Assembly (NCBI GenBank): GCA_024516155.1
Contig: JAJJXM010000014.1
Location: forward strand, 868,001 to 932,000
Direction: 5' to 3'
Length of the DNA: 64,000 nt
Origin: Pyronema omphalodes
Taxonomy: Eukaryota; Ascomycota; Pezizomycetes; Pezizales; Pyronemataceae
In this document: positions 12,181 to 22,522 of the stretch, one piece after another
Layout of the letters: each line of letters opens with the position of its first letter
How positions within the stretch are numbered: the stretch's first letter is position 1
Notes under the pieces: model-generated
The model's input: the letters and a program-made list of their open reading frames with translations, nothing else
The model's database searches: none
Told to the model about the DNA's origin: nothing
Program-made: the position numbers and the translations under genes

Positions 12181-12392
12181 TTAGTTCCCACGTCCCAGAC
12201 AGCAGTTACCCGCAACCATAGCTGGTGGCAACAAAACGACAATCCGGTTCTCGCCCTTCACTGCACAGTTATCCACCGCAAGAGAACACTGCACCTTACA
12301 GCCATCCAGCACAGAGAACACCGCACATTACAGTTACCAACCGCCAGAGAACACCGTCACCCCCAATTGTCACTCCCAGGCATCCCATCACG
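11480..12392 (+). promoter_or_regulatory. Upstream and leader region of the zinc transporter
   Basis: This stretch precedes the start codon at 12393. It holds a long GA-rich tract (11530-11710), three copies of the 68-bp unit (about 11686-11889) and a leader with three imperfect AGAGAACAC(T/C)GC-like repeats (12282-12357). Polypurine tracts are common in fungal promoters. No specific factor site is claimed. Confidence 0.45.
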
Positions 12393-13980
12393 ATGGGTAT
12401 GTCTCGATCTAGTCGCATCATCACCCTTTTGGTGATTGATGTCTGTTTCTTCTTCCTCGAGATCATTGCGGGTATTATGTCGCATTCACTTGCTTTGATT
12501 GCCGACTCCTTTCACATGGTGAGTACACGAGAGCTTCCCCCGTTTCCACTCTCCAAATCCGCTTCCGTTACTCCTGCTAACTCTCCAATAGCTCAATGAC
12601 GTCTTCTCACTGCTCGTCGCCTTGTACGCAATTAAGTTGGCCAAGGCTAAGCGCACCAATGACTACACGTACGGTTGGCAGCGAGCAGAGGTGTTGGGAG
12701 CATTAGTCAACGGTGTATTTCTTTTGGCGTTGTGTCTATCGATTTTCTTGGAAGCTATTCAACGTTTCGTCGACCCTACCGAGATCAAGTCGCCCAAACT
12801 CGTCTTTGGAGTCGGATGCGCCGGACTTGCTTCCAATATTCTCGGTCTATTCCTCTTCCACGATCACGGACACTCTCACGGCGGAGAAGGGCACAGCCAT
12901 GATCATTCCCACGGTGGAGATGAGCACGCACACAACCACTCCCACGATCTTGAATCCGGCACGCATGCGCACTCCCACTCTCACTCGCACGATATCGACG
13001 ACGATGACGTCGAGGAAGCCGAGCTCCGTCGCGATACTGGAGACATCGAGAGTGTTCTACCGGGTAACTATGTCCGACGCGCAGCACACCGTGCCTTGTC
13101 TTCGTCTCCCGCACGCAGCAGACAGGCTCATTTCTCGAACCCCGCGACCGATATCCATGTTCACCCCGCCTTGAACCGTCAGGAGGTTATTCATGCTGCT
13201 CATTCCTCTGCCGATGAGGATTCCGATGATGAACGCACCCCCCTGTTCTCGCATGCCAGCCACGCCCGTGATGCGTCCCCCGGTCATGAGGATCATTATC
13301 ACACTAAACCCAAGAAGGCGGCTAAGAGCCACGGCAGCCTTAACATGCATGGTGTCTTCCTTCACGTCCTTGGTGATGCGCTTGGTAACGTCGGAGTCAT
13401 CTTGACTGCGGTGTTTGTTACTTATGCTCCTGGAATTGCCTGGTTGGCTCCTTACACCAACTATGCCGATCCCACCATTTCTCTTGTGCTTACCTGCATC
13501 ATCTTCGCAACCACCTTGCCATTGTGTAAATCAGCTTCAAAGATTCTCCTCCAGGGTGTTCCTAAGGGCATCAGCTTGGAAGAAGTGAAAGCTGACATTG
13601 CCTCCACCCCCGGAATCGGAAGTGTACACGAACTTCATATCTGGCAGTTGAGTGATATTAAGATGATTGCTTCTCTACACATCCAGGTTGAGTTTGATCC
13701 CAACACTGATAAGGGAGAGAAATACATGTTGCTTGCCAAGAATGTTCGGGAATGTCTTCACGGATATGGCATTCACTCTGTAACCATTCAGCCTGAGTTT
13801 ACTCCTAGAGGTTCCAGCCCGCCTAGTGTTCGGGGAAGCACAGCTTATGGCGCTGACGGAAGCGTTGAGGAGGAAGAAAACTGCTTGCTCGAATGTGGTG
13901 AGGAGTGTGGTTCTGGAAAATGTTGTGCTCCGGTGGATGAAAACCTCGTCGGTAATGGCGCACATGGTCACGCCCATTAA
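12393..13980 (+). CDS. zrc1: Vacuolar zinc transporter of the ZRC1/COT1 cation diffusion facilitator family
   Basis: The exons are 12393-12518 and 12592-13980, split by a 73-nt intron with GTGAGT donor, GCTAAC branch site and ATAG acceptor. The product is 504 aa, in the usual size range of fungal ZRC1/COT1 proteins. It has the two HxxxD metal sites of CDF transporters: H41-D45 (ADSFHMLND) in the second helix and H300-D304 (HVLGDALGN) in the fifth. Between helices 4 and 5 lies a very long cytosolic loop rich in His-Asp and His-Ser pairs (about residues 132-176). The C-terminal cytosolic domain ends in a Cys-rich tail (about 473-487) and a final HGHAH. Family members move zinc from the cytosol into the vacuole in exchange for protons. 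The start MGMSRSSR is chosen because helix 1 follows at once. Confidence 0.96.
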
Positions 13981-14456
13981 GACGTGATATGTGATCTGCA
14001 ATCCGCCCGTTGCGTCGAAGTTCTTACCTACCGGATGTCTATGTGTATTACCAGAGTACGACGACCAAAAACTCGATTTACTTTTTCTATTTCTGTTTCT
14101 TAATGACCGAGTATCAATCGCATCACATGAGCATTCACTATGGTTTATTTGGTGTTTTCATCATGTCTATCATGTTTGTATAATAGTTCCGCTTTTCCCT
14201 TTCTTTCTTGTTTTTGCTCTATTGTGCGATTGTTTTTGTGCGATTGTTTGCGTTGCTTGTCTCTTGTCTCTTCCCGATTACGGTCATTGCGAAGGTTTCG
14301 GCGCTGGATGGGTTTTTCTTACCTTTTACCTTTTAAGTCTTCCTTTTACCTTTTAAGTCTTCTTTTGAGGCTCTTTTCTACCTTTTACTTCTTCTTCCAC
14401 TTTTACCTTTGCTCTTATTGCTTCGGTTGCATGATGGTACGATACGCATGAATGGT
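13981..14456. other. 3' flank of the transporter, T-rich, no gene
   Basis: Pyrimidine-rich non-coding DNA with a repeated TACCTTTTAAGTCTTC motif at about 14322-14363. Open frames here are low-complexity Phe/Leu translations and are not supported as genes. Confidence 0.5.
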
Positions 14457-14960
14457 GTCGGTGTCGGTGTCAGTGTCGGCGGCGACATCGGCAGTGGTGG
14501 TGACGGCGACATCGGCAGTGGTGGTGACAAAGCGGCATGCAATCGTACCGTACTAAAATAGAGGTTTTGTTACTGTTGTTACTGTTATTACTGTTGTTAT
14601 TACTGTTACTTACTGTTGTTATTACTGTTACTTACTGTTACTGTTACTGTTATTGTTACTGTTATTACTGTTGTTATCGTTGTTGTAGAGGATTGCTTTA
14701 GTCTTTAGGTACCTTATGTACTTACATAGAAATAATGCGATGCTGCTTTTTTTATACTTATGCTGATTCTTGGAGGTTACTGAGGGGATGGGGGATGGGG
14801 GGGGACGGGGATGGGGACGGGGGGATGGGGGGATGGGGATGGGGGTAATAAAGAATAAGGATAGAGTATGTAGAATAGAATAGAAATGAAGATGAGTTTT
14901 TTTCTAGTGGAGATACATGGAGATGGAGATGGAAGATGTTCATAGGTACGGATCGGATTA
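14457..14960. repeat. Simple-sequence cluster: GGTGTC, TTACTG and GGGGAT repeats
   Basis: The cluster contains GGTGTCGGTGTC and GACGGCGACATCGG repeats (14455-14530), a TTACTG/TTATTACTG microsatellite (14566-14690) and a G-rich GGGGATGGGG tract (14785-14845). The last could form a G-quadruplex on the plus strand. No gene. Confidence 0.8.
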
Positions 14961-14970
14961 AGGGTTTCGC

Positions 14971-15710
14971 TTAGGGATGCACACGAGACGAGCGGCTCGA
15001 GACGAGAGTTCGAGCTTTAGTCTCGAGACCGACGAGACTAGATTTTCACGAGACGAGACGTCTCGAGACTTTTTTTTCAAAAGCTCGAGATAAGCTCGAG
15101 ACTTTTCGAGACTTAGGAAATATATGTAAAAATTTGGAAAAAATTACAAAAAAAAATATACATAATTCATGAAGTTTCAGATAGCATCAGAAGCCATACT
15201 GCGAGCTAGCAGGCTGAGCGCTAGGGTTGTTCTAATGAGGGAATTCTTATCCTAAAGAATGTGAATCGCTTGCTAGGCAAAACTACAACCGCAGTACATC
15301 TCATCAAAAGTTGGAATGGACTCCTAGCGGTTTATGATTGGGAGATGGAAGAGCACAAAAAACATAAAAATCCAGAAAGGCAATACGCGGAGGAATTGTG
15401 ATTTTTTTGTACTTTTTTATTTCCTGAGTTACCTATTTTGATGACCAGGAAATAGGGGATGTCGAAGAGGAAGGGAATCGGAAGATGCAATATTTGGAGG
15501 AATTGTAGTTTTTCTTTTGAGTTCTTTGATTTGTTCTTTTGAATCTTTCCAAATCCTTTGTTTTCTTTTTTTTTGGTTGGGCAAAAAGTCTCGAGCGTCT
15601 CGCCGAGACGCTCGAGACGTCCCGAGACTTACGAGACCAAAATCCCACGAGACGAGACGTCTCGAGACCAAGCTCGGTCTCGTCTCGTCTCGTCTCGTGT
15701 GCATCCCTAA
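14971..15710. mobile_element. 740-bp non-autonomous DNA transposon with inverted repeats rich in GAGACG
   Basis: The ends form a perfect 22-bp inverted repeat beginning TTAGGGATGCACACGAGACG and ending in its complement at 15689-15710. The subterminal 100-150 bp on both sides are packed with CGAGACG/CTCGAGAC motifs. The direct repeat GTTTCGC flanks it (14964-14970 and 15711-15717). It extends to a 10-bp GTTTCGCTTA if the left end is set at 14974. There is no transposase frame inside. The end sequence and a duplication of about 8 bp recall hAT-type elements, but the exact duplication length is ambiguous, so the superfamily is tentative. Confidence 0.75.
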
Positions 15711-15799
15711 GTTTCGCTTATCGGTCATTAATATCCAGTCTATACCTTGAATTCCATGTCGTCTATGCCTTGTAGTCTACTCAGCCTATTCAGCCCATC

Positions 15800-16035
15800 T
15801 ATACCACCATACCATATCCCCCATATCCCCCATACCCCCCATATCCCACATATCCCCCATATCCCCCATATCCCCCATATCCCCCATATCCCATATCCCA
15901 TATCCCCCATATCCCCCATATCCCCATACCCCCATACCCCCATATCCCCCATATCCCATACCCCCCCCCCCCCCCTATCCCCTATCCCCTATACCCCCTA
16001 TACCCCCTATACCCCATATCCCCCCCTACTATTTA
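15800..16035. repeat. CCCCCATAT satellite-like simple repeat
   Basis: Dozens of imperfect CCCCCATATC units with strong strand asymmetry, including a C-run at 15961-15975. Confidence 0.92.
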
Positions 16036-16084
16036 TACATAGAAGAAATAGCAGCTGCGTGTATGGTATAATGGCCGATGATAC

Positions 16085-16330
16085 CGTAGATTATGGTGCT
16101 GTGGTGCTATGATGGTATGCTGTGATGCTATGGTGCTATGCTGTGGTGCTGTGGATTATGATACTGGGGTGCTATGATGGTATGATGCTGTGGTGCTGTG
16201 GTGCTGTGGTGCTGTGGTGCTATGATGGTATGATGGTATGATGGTATGATGGTATGATGGTATGCTGTGGTGCTGTGGTGCTGTGGTGCTGTGGATTATG
16301 ATGCTGGGGTGCTATGCTGGGGTGCTGTGG
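16085..16330. repeat. GCTGTGGTGCTATGATGGTAT minisatellite
   Basis: An irregular array of TGCTGTGG and TATGATGG units. A purine-rich GGGAACAGGAAAAAA array follows at 16468-16560. Confidence 0.88.
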
Positions 16331-16839
16331 TGCCGTATATGTATATAAATACAGTAAATTAGAAAAGACAGCTATCCGTATATTGTTGTGCGTCATGGAT
16401 ATGGTTATAACAAAGATTGTTGAATGTGATGAGATATGCTAAGATGGGTTATGGATATGCTAAAGAACACGGGAAAAAAGGGAACAGGAAAAAAGGGGAC
16501 AGGAAAAAAGGGAACAGGAAAAGGAAAAGGAAAAGGAGAAGGAAAAGGAAAAGAAAGAGACCCGGCTGTGGTTCGTGGACTGAGGACTGCGGACTGAGGA
16601 CTGAGGACTGATGGCGATGTTTAGGGGCGGCGGGGGAGGGTGATATGGATAAGAATAAGTATCTTTCCACAAAGCACGGCCATATTCAACAGCAAAAATA
16701 ATACTGATATAATAATGTATCGTAGATCGACCTCCCATCACATCGTCACTGTTCTTCATCCACACGCAGTCACAGTCATAAAGTTCTTACCGTCCCGTTT
16801 GCAGAAAAAAAGAAAAAAAAACAAAAAAAGGAAGCTGAT

Positions 16840-17691
16840 CATATGCCTCAAATTCCACTCTTTGTTTACCTCTTCGAGTTCATGTTCAGCGGTTTAAGAT
16901 TTCAATTGGTAACGCTCTTGCATAAGCGGGAACCCTTTAAAATACTCTTCTCGACTACGAACATCTGCCTCGACACGGTGATATTGTTGAGCGGCTTCTC
17001 GGAATTTCCGGTATATATAGGCCGTTTCCGAAATCATACCGGTGATGTTATTTCAGGCGATATACAATTTCGTTGCGGACGACTTTCCACGGTTACGATG
17101 AATGCGGCGGTGGATAGAAGCGTGGAAGTTGTCACGAATGGCGCCGCACCTAGGTATGCGGAGATGTATCATCTGAGATCTCTGTCTGTTTAAGGTTTAA
17201 TTCTCTGCACTTCCTCCCGGTATATCTGTTCGGATCTTGCCCAATATCATAGCTTGAAATTTGTTTTTTTTTTTTTCCATTATATTCGGATGGGTACTGT
17301 CCATTGTGCTCTGCCTTCCGGTCTTCAAGGTATTTGAGAAGTAGTAATACGTATGGAACATGTCCGTGGTCGTAGTTGTCCATTCACCTTCGCTTGCAGG
17401 CCTGTCTACACCCTTTGTCTTTTCTACAGCTAGTGCTGAAAGCTCTCCCCAAGGGCTAAAGAATCTTAGGTCGGTCAACGAATCAGGGTGCGTTTCCACA
17501 ATGCCGCGAGTCAGAGACATTATCCGTAAAACAATCGACCATTCGAGCCAATGTATGAGAACTTTAGGAATCTTCGGTGACAGCAGGAAAATATCGGGAG
17601 TGGGAAAAGGCGAAAGGATAATTATATGCGTGAACGGGGTTGTGCTAGGTTTAACAGCCACTTGACAACAACTTTGAAAGGCTCCCTCCAA
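16840..17691 (-). pseudogene. Possible decayed reading frame of unknown function
   Basis: One minus-strand frame stays coding-like for about 850 bp but is cut by stops near 17194-17196, 17050 and 16898. The upstream part (17197-17691) is a 164-residue open frame. Further down the same frame reads stretches such as IRDNFHASIHRRIHRNRGK and AYIYRKFREAAQQYHRVEAD, which look like helical protein rather than noise. I recognise no family. It could be a pseudogene, or exons whose introns I did not resolve. Confidence 0.3.
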
Positions 17692-17699
17692 TAATAAGC

Positions 17700-18117
17700 A
17701 TCAGTGAAGGTTAAAACAGAAAAAAGCAGTGCCAATAGCACAAGCTGCGCCAACTCCAGTTAACAAAGAAGGGAATCAGCTACATAGTGATCTGTTCATT
17801 AAATCTTGATACTACAACAGTGAGGCGGGACTTTGTTTCTCATCTCTTTTCATTTCATCTGTTACTGGTTAGACAAGTAGATATGTAAGATTACTACGGT
17901 AACCATATCATGCTAGATATTTTCTTCCAAGCATATCATTCTGGTATTCTTCTCTCCATTCCCTCGGTGGTTCCCCACCACCACCATCACCACCACTCTA
18001 TGACGTCACCACCCCTGTTCGCGTCTCTACACGCCCCACCCCACGCGCCCACCTCAAGCTCACAGCTCACAGCTCCCAGCACGCGTACCAACCCTCCTCC
18101 ACCACACACCAGCAGCA
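17700..18117. other. Intergenic region and ARL2 leader
   Basis: No gene seen. A TGACGTCA palindrome (17999-18006) lies about 110 bp upstream of the ARL2 start codon and matches the consensus for CRE/ATF-type bZIP factors. Function is untested. Confidence 0.35.
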
Positions 18118-19271
18118 ATGTTATCGATCCTCCGCAAATCGCGTCTAAAAGACAAAGAAATGCGTATCTTAATGCTGGGTCTAGATAACGCGGGAAAAAC
18201 CACGATCGTCAAGTGTATCATGAAGGAGGATGTTAATACTGTTTCCCCTACGCTGGGTTTCATTATTAAGACTATTGATTATATGGGGTGAGTTCTTGAT
18301 GGGGGGTGGGTGGACGGCGGGGGAGGGGCGGGGTGGGGGGGGGGGGGGGGGGGCAGGGAGGCAGGGGGAGAAGAGAATGTGGTATGCTAATTGGTGGACG
18401 GGGTTATAGGTATAAGCTGAATATTTGTATGATACACCTCTGCTACCTCGTTATCGCCGCCGCTGTTGTCGCGGATTGGTACCCTATACTACACGCTGAG
18501 CTTGGAGCTTTGTGAAGCTTCGTCAAGCTCTGTGATACTTCATCAAGCTTCCCAAGCTTCCCAAGCTCCAATATCCTCACCGCATCTCCACCCATCTCCC
18601 CAGCCCCGCACGACGCTCCACCAAAACTCCTCCTCCCCAAACCACAGCTAACACACCCAGGGGATGTCGGCGGCCAAAAAACCCTCCGCAGCTACTGGCG
18701 AAACTACTTTGAGAAAACAGATGCGTTGATCTGGGTAGTTGATGCCACAGATCGGTTTCGGTTAGATAACTGTGCTGAGGAATTGGCTGGTCTTTTACAG
18801 CAGGAGGTGCGTTATTTTCTTGCTTGTGTTCTACGCTCTTCATAGATTGGGGATTTGTGAAAGTGGGGGATAGGGATATGAATGTGGGGAGGCGGATAGC
18901 ATGTGGGGAGGCGGATATGAGTATGAGTATGATGGGCTAATATCAACATGGCAACAGAGACTTCTAGGAGCAAGTCTCCTAGTCTTCGCCAACAAAACCG
19001 ATGTCAGCGGCTGCATGACAGTTGATGAAATCCGCGAGGTAAGCCAAAGAAAGCTCCCTGGGGCTTCTTGGAGCACCGTATGCACCATTCTCCAGTCCCC
19101 CATCATATCCATACCCAATAACAAACTAACATCACCCAGGGTCTACGATTAGACGAAATTCAAACTCATAAATGGAAAATCCTACCCTGTAGTGCTATGA
19201 CGGGTGAAAATCTCTTTGAGGGGTTGGATTGGGTGGTTACGGATGCTAAGGAGAGGTTGTTTTTGTATTGA
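18118..19271 (+). CDS. arl2: ARL2-type (Alp41) ADP-ribosylation-factor-like GTPase
   Basis: The exons are 18118-18287, 18410-18426, 18661-18806, 18958-19038 and 19140-19271 (546 nt, 181 aa). Exon 2 is only 17 nt. It supplies YKLNI and the first base of the Trp before DVGGQ, and phases match on both sides. The product has the P-loop GLDNAGKT (residues 21-28), the switch I threonine in SPTLGF, DVGGQ (64-68), NKTD (123-126) and the CSA loop. Length equals other ARL2 proteins. The second residue is Leu, so no N-myristoylation. ARL2/Alp41/Cin4 works with tubulin cofactors in tubulin folding and microtubule maintenance. Intron 1 contains a run of about 20 G (18332-18353). Confidence 0.96.
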
Positions 19272-20129
19272 GGGGCAGGGGTTATGGATGGCGTATATTG
19301 TATACATGTGAGGGGGGGTTGTTTTAGTGGGGGTATAGTAATGTAATATCACTGGGCCATGGTTACGGGGTTCGGGATTCGGGATTCATCATTTTTAATA
19401 CCCATGATTACAGTCTTCCGTCCCATATGATCCCAGGCTGGTCACTCGTACATGGCATATACAGCTACAATCGAGTTGATTTAACAAAAAGCCTCCGCTA
19501 GTTATTCATGAGTCCCCATAGAATAACTAGCCCTATTACTACCCACAGAAACCAAGGTATCCGTAGCCTCCTCCATCGTGGTCATCTTTCAGTTAGTGCA
19601 GTAACTGTATACCAGCCGTATAGATTTCTCTAATGTAATATCGGGGTAATAATCCCACCCGTTCCGCTTCATTAATTTTAATTGTCTGCGCCGTATAGCC
19701 AGCATAGTCAATCGCCGCAGTTTCCATTCCCTATGCTGTGTATTGGTCATTGTGGATCCCGCTGGCTGAGGGGATTGTCTATTATGCGAAACCAATAGCC
19801 CTGATAGCAGTTTTAGAATATTGAAGCGCTGCATCGCATGGCCGTGTTGATTCTCGGAGAACTCGGAGTTCGAAGAAGTGAAGCGGATCGACGATGGGAA
19901 AGGTACGATTTATTCCTGACTGAGGTTAGAAAAGAAGAGAAATCTCCAAGTAACAATAACATTCGATTCGCTAATACAAATCTAAATCTGTGGTATGTAT
20001 CAATGAAAGCTAGGAAGTGTATCCCAACATACAAGATAAAAATCCCCTATCTTGATGCATCACATCATTTCCCACTCATCACCACATCATCGCATCACCA
20101 CCCGGCATTTCGCCAACAAGAACTCCGAC
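19272..20129. other. Intergenic region between ARL2 and the next gene
   Basis: Short frames exist on both strands (see 19589-19834). There is no domain, repeat or RNA gene that I can support. Confidence 0.35.
19589..19834 (-). CDS. Small hypothetical ORF, 81 aa
   Basis: An ATG-started minus-strand frame encodes a basic product, rich in Arg/Lys in the middle (KLRRLTMLAIRRRQLKLMKR) and ending with aromatic residues. I recognise nothing in it. It could be the last exon of an unresolved gene or a chance frame; the composition is the only argument for coding. Confidence 0.22.
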   Translation of the reverse strand: MQRFNILKLLSGLLVSHNRQSPQPAGSTMTNTQHREWKLRRLTMLAIRRRQLKLMKRNGWDYYPDITLEKSIRLVYSYCTN

Positions 20130-20639
20130 TCAATCATCCCACATTAACTTCCTAGCCTCTTCCCGTTCCTTCTCCTCCCTCAGTCTCCTCTCCTCCGCCT
20201 CCTTCTTCTCCTGTCTCTGCTTCGCATTCTCCTCTCGTAACTTCTTCCTCTGCTCAACATCCAACGAAATTCCCCGCAGAATCAAGTTCCTCGCAACGAC
20301 ATTACTAGTCGGTGGTCTCTGGCCAGTAGGTGTAGGTTTCGGCGGGTCTCTTTGTACCGTCTGTCTCTGCGGTTGTGGCGGCGGCGGCGGGGGTGGACTC
20401 TTCTTCCGTGGCGGCGGGGACTCGGGTTGTACCTTCGCTACTGACTTCGCTGGCTGTTTCACTGCCTGTTTTGGTGCTTCTGCATCCTCTTCCGTCTCGC
20501 TATCTGAAGAGGATAACTGGTCCGCGGCTGTCTCCCAGTCGTCGATTTCCTCCTCTTCTTGTACCGGCTTCTTCGTTGTTTTTGAGGGCTTCGAGGACAC
20601 GGAAAGGTTCTCTAACGATGAGACGAGATTGTCGGCCAT
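20130..20639 (-). CDS. Small acidic, proline-rich, coiled-coil protein of unknown function
   Basis: Single exon, 169 aa, from ATG at 20639 to TGA at 20130-20132. It has three zones: an acidic N-terminus (EEEEIDDWETAADQ near residues 29-42, then a Ser/Asp/Glu stretch), a proline-rich linker with a run of seven Pro, and a highly charged helical C-terminus (about 110-165) of Glu/Lys/Arg repeats ending KLMWDD. The segment NVVARNLILRGISLDVEQRK just before the helix looks like the conserved core. I do not recognise the family. The acidic and coiled-coil make-up resembles proteins attached to ribosomes or mRNA, but that is only a resemblance. The upstream strand is GC-rich, as expected for a promoter. 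Confidence 0.75.
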   Translation of the reverse strand: MADNLVSSLENLSVSSKPSKTTKKPVQEEEEIDDWETAADQLSSSDSETEEDAEAPKQAVKQPAKSVAKVQPESPPPRKKSPPPPPPPQPQRQTVQRDPPKPTPTGQRPPTSNVVARNLILRGISLDVEQRKKLREENAKQRQEKKEAEERRLREEKEREEARKLMWDD

Positions 20640-22522
20640 GGTTGTAGTGTGCGGAACGAGTGTGGATGTTGAAGTGGAGTTGCGGATTGTGGTAGAGGGT
20701 GGAGAGGTGGGATGGCGCGCGCCGCGCTAGTTGATGTGGGGTTGCAACGGCGCGATAAGGTGTTGGGAAGCGCGAGCCGCGTCGCTGTGATCGTGCACTT
20801 GGTTTCATGTTAACTTTTAGCGCGCGATGTCATATGATATTGAATATTTGTCTTTCGACGACCAGAAGGGGAGAGGTTCATCTTTATTATCTCGATTTGT
20901 TGTGATTGAAGATTCTTGAGTGGCTTGCAACATACTGATCATACAATAGGCACTACATAGGCAAATCCGAAGATCATTTGGCTCCGTTGATTAATCTAAA
21001 GCCAGCGAGCTCATTTGATCAGAAAACTACTACATCAATCTGCTGTGAATATTTTGTACGGTATTTCCGGATCATTATCGATAATCAACTGACTGTTGCT
21101 GAACTCCCGGACTGGCGATAGTAAGAATTCCACTACGTAACAACGGTCAACCACTATGCTTCAGAATACCCATCTACAATTCCGCAAGTCTTAAACCCTC
21201 TAATAATGAAGTCTTCGTTTGGTGTAACTCCCATAATCAGTTACCCACCCCTACAGCTTTCACGCCTTTACACAGATTTCCAAAACTAACAGCCATCCTC
21301 ATTCCAACAGTCATCCAGATGACCGAACTGTTCCACTTGTCTAAGCCCCAACTTCCTCGTTTCTGATGCTGCTGCTTAGGGTTACCTTATCGCAACTTGA
21401 ATACATAAGGTACACTGTGAGATGACTTGTTGTTCAAGATGTGTCATATGCTATCTCTCGTTTCATTTTTCACAGAGTAAATTACGGTTCGTACGGCCGT
21501 CGATAGTAACATAGCTAAACGCTCATTTGAATGAAGTATGAGTGGTCGCAATTTGTATATCTGAGTTATCTTGATATTATGGTTTGCTTCTTGAGGCCAT
21601 GGATTGCTGTTTGAATACGCAATGTATGTTCATGAAAATGGCCATTTGGAGTATGGTACTTGATGAACGATGGATGAGTTCTAATAGCTCAATATCAATT
21701 CTGAGCGGTTTGGTAGGTGAAGAATTGCCGTTTTATGTCAACTATGTGTGAGTTCTTCGTTGGCCAGGATTTGAGTCGCGCTAATTCCATTGTGGCTACT
21801 TTATGAATGATGGTTGTCTGGAGGACAGTACTCTCATTTCAATTACAAAAGTAGCCATTCAAGCTAGGAATTGAATGGTGGGTCAATTCTATACAAACCG
21901 CCCCGCCGGTAGCCTCATATACCTTTGCCTTGTCCCCAGCCTGCGGCTCAGCTTGCCAATCATCTTTGCAGGCCCTTGCAGACTTTCGGGGTAGGTCAAC
22001 GTGAAAGCATAGAGATTAGCGTATCACGTCAATGCGAACTTTACGTGAGTCATTCTCTAGTTGGAATTGGCCGTTAGCTAACGATGACTTACATAACTGC
22101 AGCGAATTCCACCAGCATCATGAGCCGTCAAATGTCACAGCTTCCTATCACTTTAGCATAGTCCCCTTCAATGTACTTCTGCCAAGTTGAATCACTGCAT
22201 CCAGGTGTTTCAACGTGGAATATTTAATTCTTTATTAAATACAGAATTGAATCCAACTAAATTTAATCCAGAACAATTTAATTCAGCTAATCAGATCTCC
22301 CGGGTACAAAAAGGTACCGTTTTTTCCGAGCTAACCAAACAGTCACAAAGACATCACACGATCCTCCAATTTTGACAGACCACCAATCGTAGTATCAATA
22401 AGTAAGTAGAAACTTCTTTGTCCATTTTTAGCCCCGCTAATTCTGGTCTCACTACGAAAACACCCGGCTAATATTTCTCAACAAAAACAGCGACAGTACC
22501 TACCACTTACAGCCAGATCACA
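20640..22522. other. 1.9-kb intergenic region, no gene seen
   Basis: Apart from the promoter of the minus-strand gene ending at 20639, I see no coding frame over 65 codons with credible composition, no repeat family and no RNA gene. 22220-22290 is rich in AATTTAATC-like motifs. The last 150 bp is the likely leader of the gene at 22523. Confidence 0.4.

Noticed and set aside
12713..13174. Alternative long frames on both strands within the zinc transporter (also 12785-13114 and 13057-13405)
   Set aside because: Shadows of the His-rich loop coding region in other frames.
15740..16112. Frames with IPHIPHTPHIPHI or GIWGIWGIWG repeats
   Set aside because: Direct translations of the CCCCCATAT simple repeat.
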